A stretch of 64,000 nucleotides of DNA, taken from contig NZ_AONQ01000009.1 in assembly GCF_000342045.1 (NCBI RefSeq), forward strand, positions 23,936 to 87,935. Direction: 5' to 3'. The notes beneath the pieces are model-generated. The model was not told the origin of the DNA. It did no database searches and worked only from the letters and a program-made list of their open reading frames with translations. The DNA comes from Paramagnetospirillum caucaseum (GTDB lineage: Bacteria > Pseudomonadota > Alphaproteobacteria > Rhodospirillales > Magnetospirillaceae). Both the position numbers and the translations under genes were made by a program. Positions 28,864 to 37,671 of the stretch are shown piece by piece (the stretch's first letter is position 1; every line of letters begins with the position of its first letter).

Positions 28864-30054
28864 TCAACCCTGCCGGACGGCTGGCCCAGCCGTGAAGACC
28901 GGCGCGAAGCCGCCGCCCGGCGTGCGGAAATTGGTGGCCTGGCCCTCGTAGAGGCGGGCCGCCAATTGGACTACGCGGCCGGCCCAAGCATTGGCCCGCA
29001 GGTCCATCTTGAGGCTGGTGCCGATGTGCTCGACCGCCAGCCGCGGCGGCGGGATATAGTGCTGCGCCACATAGGGAGAAGTCAGGATGGTGGGCCAGGT
29101 GGAACGCGACAGCTTCTCGCCGCGATAGACCGCCTTGCCGGCATGGCCCTTGGCGGGCTTGAAGAACCAGCGCTTGCGATCGCCCCACAGTTCCTCGGCA
29201 TTGGCGGCGGTGACCGGGACAGTGGGCGGAACGATGCGGGCGACGGTGGCGGCGATGTCGGAGCGCACCCCGATGGCCCGTAGGGCGGACTCGTCACTGA
29301 GCAGGGCCAGCACCCGCTTGTCGGAATACAGAAAATGGGCGCGCGGATCGGGCGTGACCACCGTCCGCCCCTCCCGCCACGCCTCGGCCAGCACCGCATG
29401 GGGCGAGAAGTTCAGGCTAAAATCCACCAGACGGTTATAGACCATGTCCACCGTATCGGGGTGGAACTGGCCGGGGTCGAGGATCTCCGCCGGGATACCG
29501 GCCCGCCGGAACAGGTGCTGGTAGAGTTGGAACTCGGGCTCCAGGTATTGGCTGGCCGGATCGTCGTCGATGATCGCCACCCGGCCCAGCGGCCGGTCGC
29601 CACGCTGGCGCTCCCATTCGTCGCGGAAGGCATCCAGAGCGAAGCCCTCCACCTCGGGGGGCTCCCCCAGCTCGGGGCGGCAGGCGGCCATGGCGCGGGC
29701 CTGGGCGGCCACCGCCAGCATGCCGCCGGGATTGGTGTTGATCTCGATCAGCCGCGGTCCGTCCGGGGTCAGGTGAAAGTCGAAGCCCAGCATCCAGCCG
29801 CCCAGGCCATGATCGGGCAGGCCGTCGCCCCGGGCGATCTCCAACGCCGCCGCCACCAGCGACGGCGTCGCGAAGACGATGTGAAGCGCCCACACCGCCT
29901 GCTCCACCCGCTCGGCCTCGTGGCGCGGCAGAACGACGGCGCAAGGCGACAGCAATCCCCGGCGGCCGCGCAGGGCGTGGCTCAGGCCGGCATCGGCGAT
30001 GTCTGCCTCCAGCGCCGCCCACATCCGATCTTCGGGGACGGAAACAGCCTTCAC
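28864..30054 (-). CDS. ATP-grasp-like enzyme linked to nosL
   Basis: The 396-residue protein starts at a GTG overlapping the nosL TGA. ATP-grasp-like features are 'RLIEINTNPGGM', the Lys-containing 'WFFKPAKGHAGKAVYRGEKL', and 'LKMDLRANAWAGRVVQLAARLYEGQATNF' near the end. The order of motifs suggests a permuted ATP-grasp fold as in some peptide ligases. Substrates are unknown. Tight coupling to nosL suggests a part in copper delivery or cofactor assembly, which is inference. Confidence 0.65.
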   Translation of the reverse strand: MKAVSVPEDRMWAALEADIADAGLSHALRGRRGLLSPCAVVLPRHEAERVEQAVWALHIVFATPSLVAAALEIARGDGLPDHGLGGWMLGFDFHLTPDGPRLIEINTNPGGMLAVAAQARAMAACRPELGEPPEVEGFALDAFRDEWERQRGDRPLGRVAIIDDDPASQYLEPEFQLYQHLFRRAGIPAEILDPGQFHPDTVDMVYNRLVDFSLNFSPHAVLAEAWREGRTVVTPDPRAHFLYSDKRVLALLSDESALRAIGVRSDIAATVARIVPPTVPVTAANAEELWGDRKRWFFKPAKGHAGKAVYRGEKLSRSTWPTILTSPYVAQHYIPPPRLAVEHIGTSLKMDLRANAWAGRVVQLAARLYEGQATNFRTPGGGFAPVFTAGPAVRQG

Positions 30055-30539
30055 TTGGGTGAGCCCTTGTCGAGCCCCCTCAGGATCTCGGCGCCGACCT
30101 GATCGAAGGTCAGGATACGCTTGCCCTTGTGGTCGGCCATGAACTCGTCGGCGTCCTGCCTGGAGGCCAGCGGCACCAATTCGTGCCCCATGGGTCCCAG
30201 CACGTCGGAACCGATCACGAAGAACGCCCCACGAGCATCCAGGGTCTTCACCCCGTAATAATCGGTCACCGCCACGATGGCCAAATCGCCGGGACCATGG
30301 CCGGGGGCGTAGCTGCCCATGTCGCGCATGAACTTGAACAGGTCCTTGGCGCCGTCGAAATAGTGGGTATGACCATCCTTGAACACCACGGCGGCGACCC
30401 ATTCGGGATATTTGGCCACGAACATGCCGCAAACCGGACAGACGCTGTTGGGACCGGGCGGCGCCACCACCACCTCTGCCGCCTCCGTCTTGGCGGCGAA
30501 CAGGAACAGTGACAGCAACAGGACGCAGATCAGGCGCAT
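30051..30539 (-). CDS. nosL: NosL-family copper chaperone
   Basis: The 162-residue protein has a signal peptide (MRLICVLLLSLFLFAAKTEA). The NosL block 'VCPVCGMFVAKYPEWVA' carries the Cu(I)-binding CxxCGM, and 'FFVIGSDVLGPMGHELVPL' follows. NosL delivers copper to nitrous oxide reductase in other bacteria. No lipobox Cys is seen at the signal end, unlike classical NosL. The chosen ATG has AGGA upstream. nosZ is not in the window. Confidence 0.85.
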   Translation of the reverse strand: MRLICVLLLSLFLFAAKTEAAEVVVAPPGPNSVCPVCGMFVAKYPEWVAAVVFKDGHTHYFDGAKDLFKFMRDMGSYAPGHGPGDLAIVAVTDYYGVKTLDARGAFFVIGSDVLGPMGHELVPLASRQDADEFMADHKGKRILTFDQVGAEILRGLDKGSPK

Positions 30540-30590
30540 GACGATTTCCTGGAAAAACGGGGAGGCCAAGGACGGCCTCCCCCACCGGGT

Positions 30591-31190
30591 TCAGCCCTTG
30601 TGATGCATCTCGCTCATCATCTTCTTGCGGCGTTCGTCCCGCTTCATGCGGATCATCATGGTGTCCTCGGCCATGCCCATGTAGGTCATCATCAGGGCCT
30701 TGTCGAAATTCACCACTTCGCCGTCCCCCTTGGCCGCCTCGGCGGCGACCTTGGACGCGAAGGAGGTCTTGGCCTTCTTGCTCATGACGTTGCGATGCCC
30801 GCCACCGATGACGTAGGTGGCCGCCTCGGCATTTGTCATGGGCTTCAGAGCCTCGCCCGAACCGTTGTCGGGAGCGTAGATGGCCTTGGGCGCGCGGTCC
30901 AGGTTGACCGCCAGCGACACGGCAGCACAGTGCAGCGAGCAGGTTCCATCCACCAGATCATCCGAGTAATGCACCAGATGGCGGCTGAAGTGATACTCCT
31001 TGCGGTCCATGCCGCAATAGGGGCACTTCGGGTACTTGGTCAGTTCATCCACCAGAGGCGCGGCATCCTTGGGTTTCTTCGGGATGAACTGCACCGGCGT
31101 GCCGTCGCCCTCGGCGGCCTCGGCGGGAACGACGATTGTGGCGGCCAGACCCAAGGTCGTACCAGCGGCCAGAAATTTACGACGGTTCAT
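30591..31190 (-). CDS. Second NosL-like protein with Tat signal
   Basis: The 199-residue protein begins MNRRKFLAAGTTLGLAATIV, a twin-arginine signal (RRKFLA). The mature part carries 'YPKCPYCGMDRKEYHFSRHLVHYSDD' and a second Cys/His pair 'TCSLHCAAV', then a C-terminal Met-rich helix ('MMTYMGMAEDTMMIRMKRDERRKKMMSEMHH'). The CxxCGM motif and Met-rich tail point to copper binding. It is the neighbour of nosL and the TauE/SafE gene. Confidence 0.8.
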   Translation of the reverse strand: MNRRKFLAAGTTLGLAATIVVPAEAAEGDGTPVQFIPKKPKDAAPLVDELTKYPKCPYCGMDRKEYHFSRHLVHYSDDLVDGTCSLHCAAVSLAVNLDRAPKAIYAPDNGSGEALKPMTNAEAATYVIGGGHRNVMSKKAKTSFASKVAAEAAKGDGEVVNFDKALMMTYMGMAEDTMMIRMKRDERRKKMMSEMHHKG

Positions 31191-31213
31191 TCTGTTCTCC
31201 TCTCCAAGACAAC

Positions 31214-31903
31214 TCACCAGTTGGATAAATTCTTCATCACCGTGAAGAAGCGCAGGCCCTGCATCAGGGTCTCCACGCCCAGCACGATGACCACGATGGC
31301 CGCCCCCTTGAGCAGCCAGCCGCGCGCCGCTGCGCCCAGCCGCCCCAACATCAGGCTGACGAACAGCATGGACGGCAGGGTGCCGAGCCCGAAGGCCAGC
31401 ATCAGCGCCCCGCCCTGCCAGACCTGCGGCGCGGCGCTGGCCTTGACCGCCACGGCAAGAGTCAGGGCGCAGGGCATCAGCCCGTTCATCAGCCCGGCCA
31501 GGGCCGCACCGCGCACGGGTCCCTGGGCGCTGGCGGCGAAGTAGTATTTCCCGAAAGCCGCCATGGGGACGCCGATCAGCGGCAACCGGCGGGGCAGCCA
31601 ACCCAGGATGTCGAGGCCGAGCGCGATGACCACCAGTCCGGCGACGATCTGGAGGATGCCCTGGACCTTGCCGACGATGCCGGTGGAGACCAGGGCGAGG
31701 CCCAGGGCCGCCGCGAGGATGCCCACCAGCACATAGACCGAGACCCGCGCCCCGTGATAGGCCAGGGCCGGAACCGCTCCCTTGCCGGCCTCGCCCATGC
31801 GCACGAAGCAAGCTGAAACCAGCGAGCCGCACATGCCGACGCAATGGCCGCTGCCCAGGATGCCGGCCATGAAGGCGAGCGTGTAGTCGAGTTCGCCTTC
31901 CAC
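31214..31903 (-). CDS. TauE/SafE (DsbD-like) membrane protein
   Basis: The 229-residue protein has six to seven hydrophobic helices. 'GILGSGHCVGMCGSLVSA' and 'GLMNGLMPCALTLAVAV' are typical of the sulfite exporter TauE/SafE group found in cytochrome oxidase and copper-assembly loci. The first carries a CxxxC-like metal or redox motif. It abuts the P-type ATPase gene directly, a common pairing (CcoI-type ATPase with this family). Confidence 0.82.
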   Translation of the reverse strand: MEGELDYTLAFMAGILGSGHCVGMCGSLVSACFVRMGEAGKGAVPALAYHGARVSVYVLVGILAAALGLALVSTGIVGKVQGILQIVAGLVVIALGLDILGWLPRRLPLIGVPMAAFGKYYFAASAQGPVRGAALAGLMNGLMPCALTLAVAVKASAAPQVWQGGALMLAFGLGTLPSMLFVSLMLGRLGAAARGWLLKGAAIVVIVLGVETLMQGLRFFTVMKNLSNW

Positions 31904-34312
31904 CTACTTGTCCTTCTGCAGCCGCAGCGAATTGGTCACCACCGACACCGAGGACAAGGCCATGGCCGAGGACGCCACCATGGGACTGAGCTCGCCCAAC
32001 GCCGCGCCGGGAATGGCGATGGTGTTGTAGCCCATGGCCCACACCAGGTTCTGGCGGATGATCCGCATGGTCTTGCGGGAAAGCTCGATCATCTCGGCCA
32101 CCTTGGCGATGTCGCCATTGACCAGGGTGACGGGGGCCGCCTCGATGGCTACGTCGGTGCCGGTGCCGATGGCGAAGCCCACATCCGCCGCCGCCAGGGC
32201 GGGAGCGTCGTTGATGCCGTCGCCGATCATGCCCACCGATTCGCCCGCCGCCCGCAGTTCGGCGACGATCTCCTGTTTCCGGGCCGGCGAGGCCTGGGAG
32301 ACCACCTCGGGAATACCGATCTCGGCGGCGATGTGATGGGCCGCCGTCGCCACGTCGCCGGTCACCATGATGGTGCGGATGCCCAAGTCGTGCAGGCGGG
32401 CGATGGCCGCCGCGGAAGTCGGACGCGGCCGGTCGGAAATGCCGAACAGGGCGGCAAAGGTCCCGTCGATGGCGGCCAGCACCGGAGTCTGGCCGTCGAG
32501 GGAAGGAACCTGGACCGCCACGCCCTCTTCCGCCAGATAGGAGGCACTGCCCACCAGCACCACATGCCGGCCGATGCGGGCTCGGATCCCTTTGCCGATC
32601 TCGGCGTTGAAGTCGTCGGCCGGCCTGGGCTCGATGCCGCGCAAACGGGCGTAATCCACCACCGAGCGGCCGAGGTGATGCTCGGACCCCGTTTCGGCGG
32701 CGGCCACCAGGGCCAGAACCTCACTTGCGTCGAAGCCGGGCCGGACGGCGAAATGAGAGACCACGGGACGGCCTTCGGTCACCGTGCCGGTCTTGTCGAA
32801 CACTAACACGGTCAGGCCCGAGGCGGTTTCCAGCGCCTCGCCGTTGCGGATATAGATGCCGCGCCGCGCCGCCTGGCCAGTGGCGGCCATGATGGCGGTG
32901 GGGGTGGCCAGCCCCAAGGCGCAAGGGCACGCGATCAGCAGCACCGAGACAGCATTGCCCAAGGCGGTGGAGAAGCGCGCTCCTCCGGCGATCCAGGTCG
33001 CGAAGGTCACCCCCGCCACCACCACCACGCCCGGAACGAAGACCGCCGAAACCCGGTCGGCCATGCGCTGCACGGGAAGTTTGGTGGCCTGGGCGTGATC
33101 GACCATGCGCACGATGCCGGCCAGTACGGTGTCCTGGCCCACGGCACTGGCCCTCATACGGAAGCTTCCCGCCCCGTTGATGCAGCCGCCGGTCACCGGA
33201 TCGCCGGGTCCCTTGACCACCGGCATGCTTTCACCGGTGACCATGGATTCATCCAAGGTGGTGCGGCCGCCGGTGACGCTGCCGTCCACCGGCACCCGTT
33301 CGCCGGGACGCACCAGCAGGATGTCACCGACCATCAGGTCATCGACCGGCACCACCACTTCGATCTCGTCGCGGATCAGGGTGGCTGTGGGAGGTTGCAG
33401 ATCGAGCAGGCGGCGGATGGCGTCGCCGGCCTTGCCCTTGGCGCGCTCCTCCAGCCAGCGGCCCAGCAGCACGAAGGAGACGATGCCCGCCGCCGCCTCG
33501 AAATAGAGATGATGCCGGCCGGCCAACAGAGAGGACACCGAGTGGCCATAGGCCGACCCGGCCCCCAGGGCGATCAGGGTATCCATGTTGGCGGTACGGT
33601 TCCTGGCCAGCTTGGCGGCGCGGGTAAAGAACTGACGCCCCGCCCCCAGCACTACCGGGGTGGTGAGCGCAAATTCCACCACATGCCAGAACCGCGAGCG
33701 CGGCATGGCCATGCCGATGACCATCACCGGCAGGCTGAGCAGGCAGGCCCCGATGGCGCGGCGCCGGGCCTCCTTCACATGCCGGCGCTCGCGCTCGACG
33801 ATCATCTTACGCTGGGAAAGGGTGTCCATGGGCCGCGCCTCGTAGCCCAGCGCCCTGATGCGGGCTTCCAGCGCCGGACGGTCCAGGCGGCCGACCACCG
33901 TGGCGGTGGCGGTACCGTAATTGACGCTGGCCGAGCGGATGGCCGGATCACGGCTCAGGCTCATCTGGATCAGGGCGGCGCACGACGCGCAGGTCATGCC
34001 CTCCACCGCCACGCTGATTTCTCCGACCGCGCCCTCATCGCAATGGGTGGAAGTCGGCGCCTGCTTTGGCGCACGGGCCAAATTCCCAGCCACGGTGTCG
34101 ACCAGCCGCAGCAGGTTGTCCACCGGGATCGCCTTCGGATCGAAGCGCACCGCCAACGACGCCAAACAGGGAACCACCCGCACATCCTTGATGGCGGCGT
34201 GCTTGCGCAGCAGGATTTCCAGCAGGCAAAGCCGCTCGGCCTCGCCCTTCAGCGCCGGGACCACCACCCGGACCCGGCGCCGCAGTTGGTGGACGACCTG
34301 GATGGCGTCCAT
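31904..34312 (-). CDS. Copper-translocating P1B-type ATPase
   Basis: This 802-residue protein has a degenerate N-terminal HMA-like fold (about residues 5-80, no CxxC). A true HMA domain follows, with GMTCASC at C108/C111. Eight membrane helices, the CPC ion motif in 'ACPCALGLATPTAIM', phosphorylation site DKTGT and 'MVGDGINDAPALAAAD' are all present. The C-terminal 'MGYNTIAIPGAALGELSP' and 'MALSSVSVVTNSLRL' residues are the copper-type YN and MxxSS signatures. It fits CopA or the oxidase-assembly CcoI/FixI type; the neighbouring FixI-like metal-binding gene supports the latter. Confidence 0.92.
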   Translation of the reverse strand: MDAIQVVHQLRRRVRVVVPALKGEAERLCLLEILLRKHAAIKDVRVVPCLASLAVRFDPKAIPVDNLLRLVDTVAGNLARAPKQAPTSTHCDEGAVGEISVAVEGMTCASCAALIQMSLSRDPAIRSASVNYGTATATVVGRLDRPALEARIRALGYEARPMDTLSQRKMIVERERRHVKEARRRAIGACLLSLPVMVIGMAMPRSRFWHVVEFALTTPVVLGAGRQFFTRAAKLARNRTANMDTLIALGAGSAYGHSVSSLLAGRHHLYFEAAAGIVSFVLLGRWLEERAKGKAGDAIRRLLDLQPPTATLIRDEIEVVVPVDDLMVGDILLVRPGERVPVDGSVTGGRTTLDESMVTGESMPVVKGPGDPVTGGCINGAGSFRMRASAVGQDTVLAGIVRMVDHAQATKLPVQRMADRVSAVFVPGVVVVAGVTFATWIAGGARFSTALGNAVSVLLIACPCALGLATPTAIMAATGQAARRGIYIRNGEALETASGLTVLVFDKTGTVTEGRPVVSHFAVRPGFDASEVLALVAAAETGSEHHLGRSVVDYARLRGIEPRPADDFNAEIGKGIRARIGRHVVLVGSASYLAEEGVAVQVPSLDGQTPVLAAIDGTFAALFGISDRPRPTSAAAIARLHDLGIRTIMVTGDVATAAHHIAAEIGIPEVVSQASPARKQEIVAELRAAGESVGMIGDGINDAPALAAADVGFAIGTGTDVAIEAAPVTLVNGDIAKVAEMIELSRKTMRIIRQNLVWAMGYNTIAIPGAALGELSPMVASSAMALSSVSVVTNSLRLQKDK

Positions 34313-35007
34313 CACTTCTTCACCAGCTTGGGCACCGCGCCCTTGCGGTAACGCACCAGCAGGAAGGTCAGGTAGACCACCGTCATCCACTGGTAGCGGA
34401 AAGCCCACGGCCGGGGCAGCCACTGGCCGATGATGCGGTCCCAGTGGCTCCGGATCAGGTAGAAGGCCACCAGATCGTTGAGGAAGTGGATGATCCATTC
34501 CTGCACATCGACCCCACCGGGCACCGGCTTGCCGGTCTTGATGGCGACGATCTTGGAGACCACGTCGATCTTGGCCCTGAGGTCGTCATAGCGGCTACGA
34601 ACCGCGCGGACCGGAGCGCTGTCCTTGATGCGGTCCAGCCATCCCGGCGGCACCACCTCCCCCTCCATGACCATGGGAACCGAGGGCGGCGGCACGGCGG
34701 CGTCCATGTCCACGGCCTCGGTCACCAGGGCCGCCAGGGCCTTGGCGATAGGGGCGATGCCGCAGACATCCTCCATGTAACGGATGGAGAGCTTGCCCGC
34801 GCCCGGAAAGACATGGACGCGGTAAACGCCCTCGATCCGCCCCAGCCCCTCTTCCAGCACCAGGGCCGCCCCGGGTGTGCGAAGGGCATCGGGCAGGTCG
34901 AAGCGGATGTGCCCATCCGAGCGATAGCGCACGGTCATCGCCTGCCACAGCGCCTTGGCGCGGGCCTCGCGGGCGGCCTTGGCCGCCTTCCCCCTTCCAC
35001 CGATCAT
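34312..35007 (-). CDS. HMA-like protein coupled to the Cu ATPase
   Basis: The 231-residue protein overlaps the ATPase start by one base. Residues about 25-90 show a ferredoxin-like HMA pattern without cysteines ('IRFDLPDALRTPGAALVLEEGL', 'VHVFPGAGKLSIRYME'). A C-terminal hydrophobic segment ('WMTVVYLTFLLVRYRK') would anchor it in the membrane. I cannot name the family. Its place between the small metal-binding gene and the ATPase suggests an accessory of that pump. Confidence 0.6.
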   Translation of the reverse strand: MIGGRGKAAKAAREARAKALWQAMTVRYRSDGHIRFDLPDALRTPGAALVLEEGLGRIEGVYRVHVFPGAGKLSIRYMEDVCGIAPIAKALAALVTEAVDMDAAVPPPSVPMVMEGEVVPPGWLDRIKDSAPVRAVRSRYDDLRAKIDVVSKIVAIKTGKPVPGGVDVQEWIIHFLNDLVAFYLIRSHWDRIIGQWLPRPWAFRYQWMTVVYLTFLLVRYRKGAVPKLVKK

Positions 35008-35023
35008 AGCCGCAGCCTCCCCG

Positions 35024-35317
35024 CTATTCCTTGGCCTTGGCTTCCTCGGCCTCGCGGGTCTCCTCGACCAGATCGGCCAGGTTCTCCTTGGCGTTCAGCA
35101 CCATGTCCTTACCCATGTCGCTGGCCTTGGCCACGGCGGCGGTGATCTCCTTCCTGTACTTGAAGCCGAGATAGCCGATGGCGATTCCCGCTCCCAGCAT
35201 CACCACCGGATGCCCGAGAAGACGTCCGAACAGGCTCTTGCCCGCCACATATCCCACAGCCATGACGGCCCCCTTTCCAAGTTCGTGTCCAAGATGGTTG
35301 GTTTCGTTGCTCATCAT
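35024..35317 (-). CDS. YtxH-like small membrane protein
   Basis: The 97-residue protein starts MMSNETNHLG, with a GGGGACGG stretch upstream and its ATG overlapping the stop of the FixI-like gene. A Gly-rich hydrophobic segment ('HPVVMLGAGIAIGYLGFKY') is followed by an amphipathic charged helix ('AVAKASDMGKDMVLNAKENL' and 'EETREAEEAK'). This is the layout of YtxH-like proteins. Its function is unknown. Confidence 0.65.
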   Translation of the reverse strand: MMSNETNHLGHELGKGAVMAVGYVAGKSLFGRLLGHPVVMLGAGIAIGYLGFKYRKEITAAVAKASDMGKDMVLNAKENLADLVEETREAEEAKAKE

Positions 35318-35478
35318 TTTCCGTCCCCTTTTTCCTTCACGGCATCCGGGTTCAGCATCACCCAGATGCCCCGGCAGCCTTCGCAGCAGAAGGCCATGTC
35401 CTTTTCCCCGGCCTTCAAGTGTAGGCCGTCCTTCGGTACCGGCAGACCGCAAAGGTCGCAGGTCTCCGCCTCGCTCAA
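35314..35478 (-). CDS. Small metal-binding protein (FixI N-domain-like), TTG start
   Basis: The 54-residue protein has two Cys pairs, 'TCDLCGLPV' and 'AFCCEGCRGIW', in the pattern of the metal-binding zinc-ribbon domain normally fused to the N terminus of FixI/CcoI copper ATPases. It starts at a TTG overlapping the tlpA stop, and ends overlapping the ATG of the next gene. A nearby GGAGG supports the start. Here the domain is a free-standing protein three genes before the Cu ATPase. Confidence 0.78.
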   Translation of the reverse strand: MSEAETCDLCGLPVPKDGLHLKAGEKDMAFCCEGCRGIWVMLNPDAVKEKGDGK

Positions 35479-35963
35479 AGCAGTTCCTCCACCTTGCGGC
35501 GGAAGGTGGCCTCGTCGGTCTCGCCCAGGATGCGGCCCTTGACCTTGCCGTCGCGCCCCACGAACAGGGTCATGGGCAGGCCGGTGACGCCATAGGCCTT
35601 GGTCACCTTGGAGCCGGGGTCGAGCAGGACCGGATAGGTGACGCCCAGCTTGGCGATGAAATCGGCGATGTCGCCTTTCTCCTGCCCGGCATTGACCGCC
35701 AGCACCTCGAATCCCTTATCGCGAGACTGGCTCCAGACGGCCTGGATCATCTTCATCTCGTCCTTGCAAAACGGACACCACGTCGCCCAGAAGCGCAGGA
35801 CCACAACCTTGCCGGCCAGTTGGGCGGGATAATCCACCGCCGTTCCATCCAGCGTGCTCAGCTTGAAGGCCGGCGGCGCGTCGCCCACATGGGGGGCCTT
35901 GGCCCCGCCCTCGCCGCAGGCGGACAGCAGCAGCAGAACGGCCAGGAAACGGAATGCTCTCAT
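35475..35963 (-). CDS. TlpA-like thioredoxin lipoprotein
   Basis: The 162-residue protein has a lipoprotein signal (lipobox LLSAC, Cys16). A thioredoxin fold follows with the active site WCPFC at C63/C66 ('RFWATWCPFCKDEM') and cis-Pro in 'GVTGLPMTLFVG'. TlpA-type proteins reduce periplasmic copper-binding or cytochrome targets. The overlap with the next gene and the metal cluster context fit a role in copper-site assembly. Confidence 0.9.
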   Translation of the reverse strand: MRAFRFLAVLLLLSACGEGGAKAPHVGDAPPAFKLSTLDGTAVDYPAQLAGKVVVLRFWATWCPFCKDEMKMIQAVWSQSRDKGFEVLAVNAGQEKGDIADFIAKLGVTYPVLLDPGSKVTKAYGVTGLPMTLFVGRDGKVKGRILGETDEATFRRKVEELL

Positions 35964-36994
35964 GGCTGGCCTCCCAGGATGGACAAGAGCCGCTCGGGCT
36001 CGATCAGGATCAGGTGCGAGCGGACGATCAGCCACAGCGCCACCGCCCCGAACAAGGCAAACCCGGCCATGGACGAACCGACACAGCGGCGCATGATCCG
36101 GGGCGCCGCCTCGGCCAGGCTGGCCAGGCTGGCGGCAGGTTGGGCGATCCCGCCCCCCACCCCCAGGACGGCGGCGGCGAACAGCGGCAGATAGAGGGCA
36201 TAGCCCACATGACCGTACTCGCCCTTGAGAATGCAGAAGGGGCAATGGTGGTGGGGCAACTCGTAGACATAGACCGAGATCGCCGCCACCACCGCCTCCA
36301 TGGCGACGACGAAGGCGACGAGGGAGAGGACGGCGTAGGCCACCGCCCCCTTGCCGGTGGCCAAAGCCCGGCGGCCGGCCGCCATCACCAGGATCAGCGC
36401 CACCGCCAGCCCGGCCAGGGAGGCTTCGGGGGCGATGGCCGCCAGCTTGTCGCTGGTGACCTGGGTCGCGCCGGAAAACAGGGTGGAGCAGCAAGACGCG
36501 ATCACGTCGGCGCGCAAGCCCAGGAAATAGGCCAGTTGTACCCCCGCCGCCGCCGCCATCAGCGGCGCCAGGGCCATCAGCGCCCCGTACTTGACCCGCA
36601 CCAGGGGATAGTCGAAGCCCCGGCTGTCCACATGGTTCAGCACCAGCCAGGCGCTGGCGGCAAAGAAGACGGCGATCCTGAGATAGAGGGTGGGAAAGCC
36701 GAAATCATTGACGTTGAGCGTGCCCACCGCGCACATGGCGCCGACGAACAGCGAGGACATGCGGTCGGCGTTGAACACGAACAGTATCAGCGACGCCAGT
36801 TCGGACAGCAGCACCACCACCAGCAGGGTGGAGACCAGATAGGTGCGTTTTTCCATCTCCAACTGGGCCTCGGACCCGCTGGCGGTGTCCCAGCGGCGCA
36901 TCACCCGTACCGCGAACGGTACCGAGGCGGCCACCATCAGGGTACCCACCAGGGAAGCCAGCAGCAGGGCGATGATGGCCGGCTGGAACAGCAT
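35960..36994 (-). CDS. Polytopic protein with HHHCPFC motif
   Basis: The 344-residue protein has about eight to nine hydrophobic segments. Unusual loop features are 'VIASCCSTLFSG' and 'YELPHHHCPFCILKGEYGHVGY'. The His/Cys-rich loops look like a metal or thiol-redox site, perhaps similar to DsbB/VKOR-type chemistry. I do not recognise a family with confidence. It is coupled to tlpA and to the ABC ATPase on either side. Confidence 0.65.
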   Translation of the reverse strand: MLFQPAIIALLLASLVGTLMVAASVPFAVRVMRRWDTASGSEAQLEMEKRTYLVSTLLVVVLLSELASLILFVFNADRMSSLFVGAMCAVGTLNVNDFGFPTLYLRIAVFFAASAWLVLNHVDSRGFDYPLVRVKYGALMALAPLMAAAAGVQLAYFLGLRADVIASCCSTLFSGATQVTSDKLAAIAPEASLAGLAVALILVMAAGRRALATGKGAVAYAVLSLVAFVVAMEAVVAAISVYVYELPHHHCPFCILKGEYGHVGYALYLPLFAAAVLGVGGGIAQPAASLASLAEAAPRIMRRCVGSSMAGFALFGAVALWLIVRSHLILIEPERLLSILGGQP

Positions 36995-37671
36995 CAGCGC
37001 GCCTCCACCAACTCGCCGTCGCGCAAGCTGACCACATGGTCGACCACCGCCGTATCGCAGACCAGGGGATCGTGGCTGGTCATCAACACGGTCTTGCCCG
37101 AGGCTTTCAGGGTCTCAACAATGCCGAGAAACTGCTTCGAGCGCTCGCTGTCCAGATTGGCGGTGGGTTCGTCGGCGATGATCACCTCGGGATCGTTGAT
37201 CAGGGCCCGGGCGATGGCCACCCGCTGGGCCTCGCCGCCCGACAGCCATTCGGCGTTGGACTGGGCCTTGGCATGGATGTCGAGGCTTTGCATCAGGCCA
37301 TGCGCGCGGGCGGCCAGTTCCTTGCGGTCGACGCCCAGGGGATAGGCCGGGATCATGACGTTCTCCAGCGCGCTGATACCCTTCAGCAGATTGAACTGCT
37401 GGAACACGAAGCCGAAGGTGGAGCGGCGGATATCGGTCAGGAACCGTTCAGGCAGGCCGGAGATGTCGCGGTCCTTCAGCCGCACCCGCCCCGAGGTCGG
37501 CCGGGCCAGGCAGCCCACCAGGGTCAGCAACGTGGTCTTGCCCGAACCCGAGGGGCCACGGAACACCGTCACTTTGCCTGCCTTGACCGACAAGTCGATG
37601 CCCTTCAGGGCCCAGAACTCGTTGGACTTGCCCTGGTTGAAGGCTTTTCTTACGTCGCTGAGATGGATCAT
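36994..37671 (-). CDS. ABC transporter ATPase, MacB/LolD type
   Basis: The 225-residue ATPase has Walker A 'GPSGSGKTT', the Q-loop region 'FVFQQFNLLKGI', signature 'LSGGEAQRVAIARAL', Walker B 'VIIADEPTANLDS' and switch 'LMTSHDPLV'. This is the LolD/MacB/FtsE subclass that works with FtsX-type permeases. Its start is coupled to the preceding permease gene. In this block it may move a copper-related or lipoprotein substrate. Confidence 0.9.
   Translation of the reverse strand: MIHLSDVRKAFNQGKSNEFWALKGIDLSVKAGKVTVFRGPSGSGKTTLLTLVGCLARPTSGRVRLKDRDISGLPERFLTDIRRSTFGFVFQQFNLLKGISALENVMIPAYPLGVDRKELAARAHGLMQSLDIHAKAQSNAEWLSGGEAQRVAIARALINDPEVIIADEPTANLDSERSKQFLGIVETLKASGKTVLMTSHDPLVCDTAVVDHVVSLRDGELVEAR

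Noticed and set aside
28615..28950. Short plus-strand frames in the AT-rich gap
   Set aside because: They cross the composition break, lack ribosome-binding sites and overlap the real minus-strand gene end.
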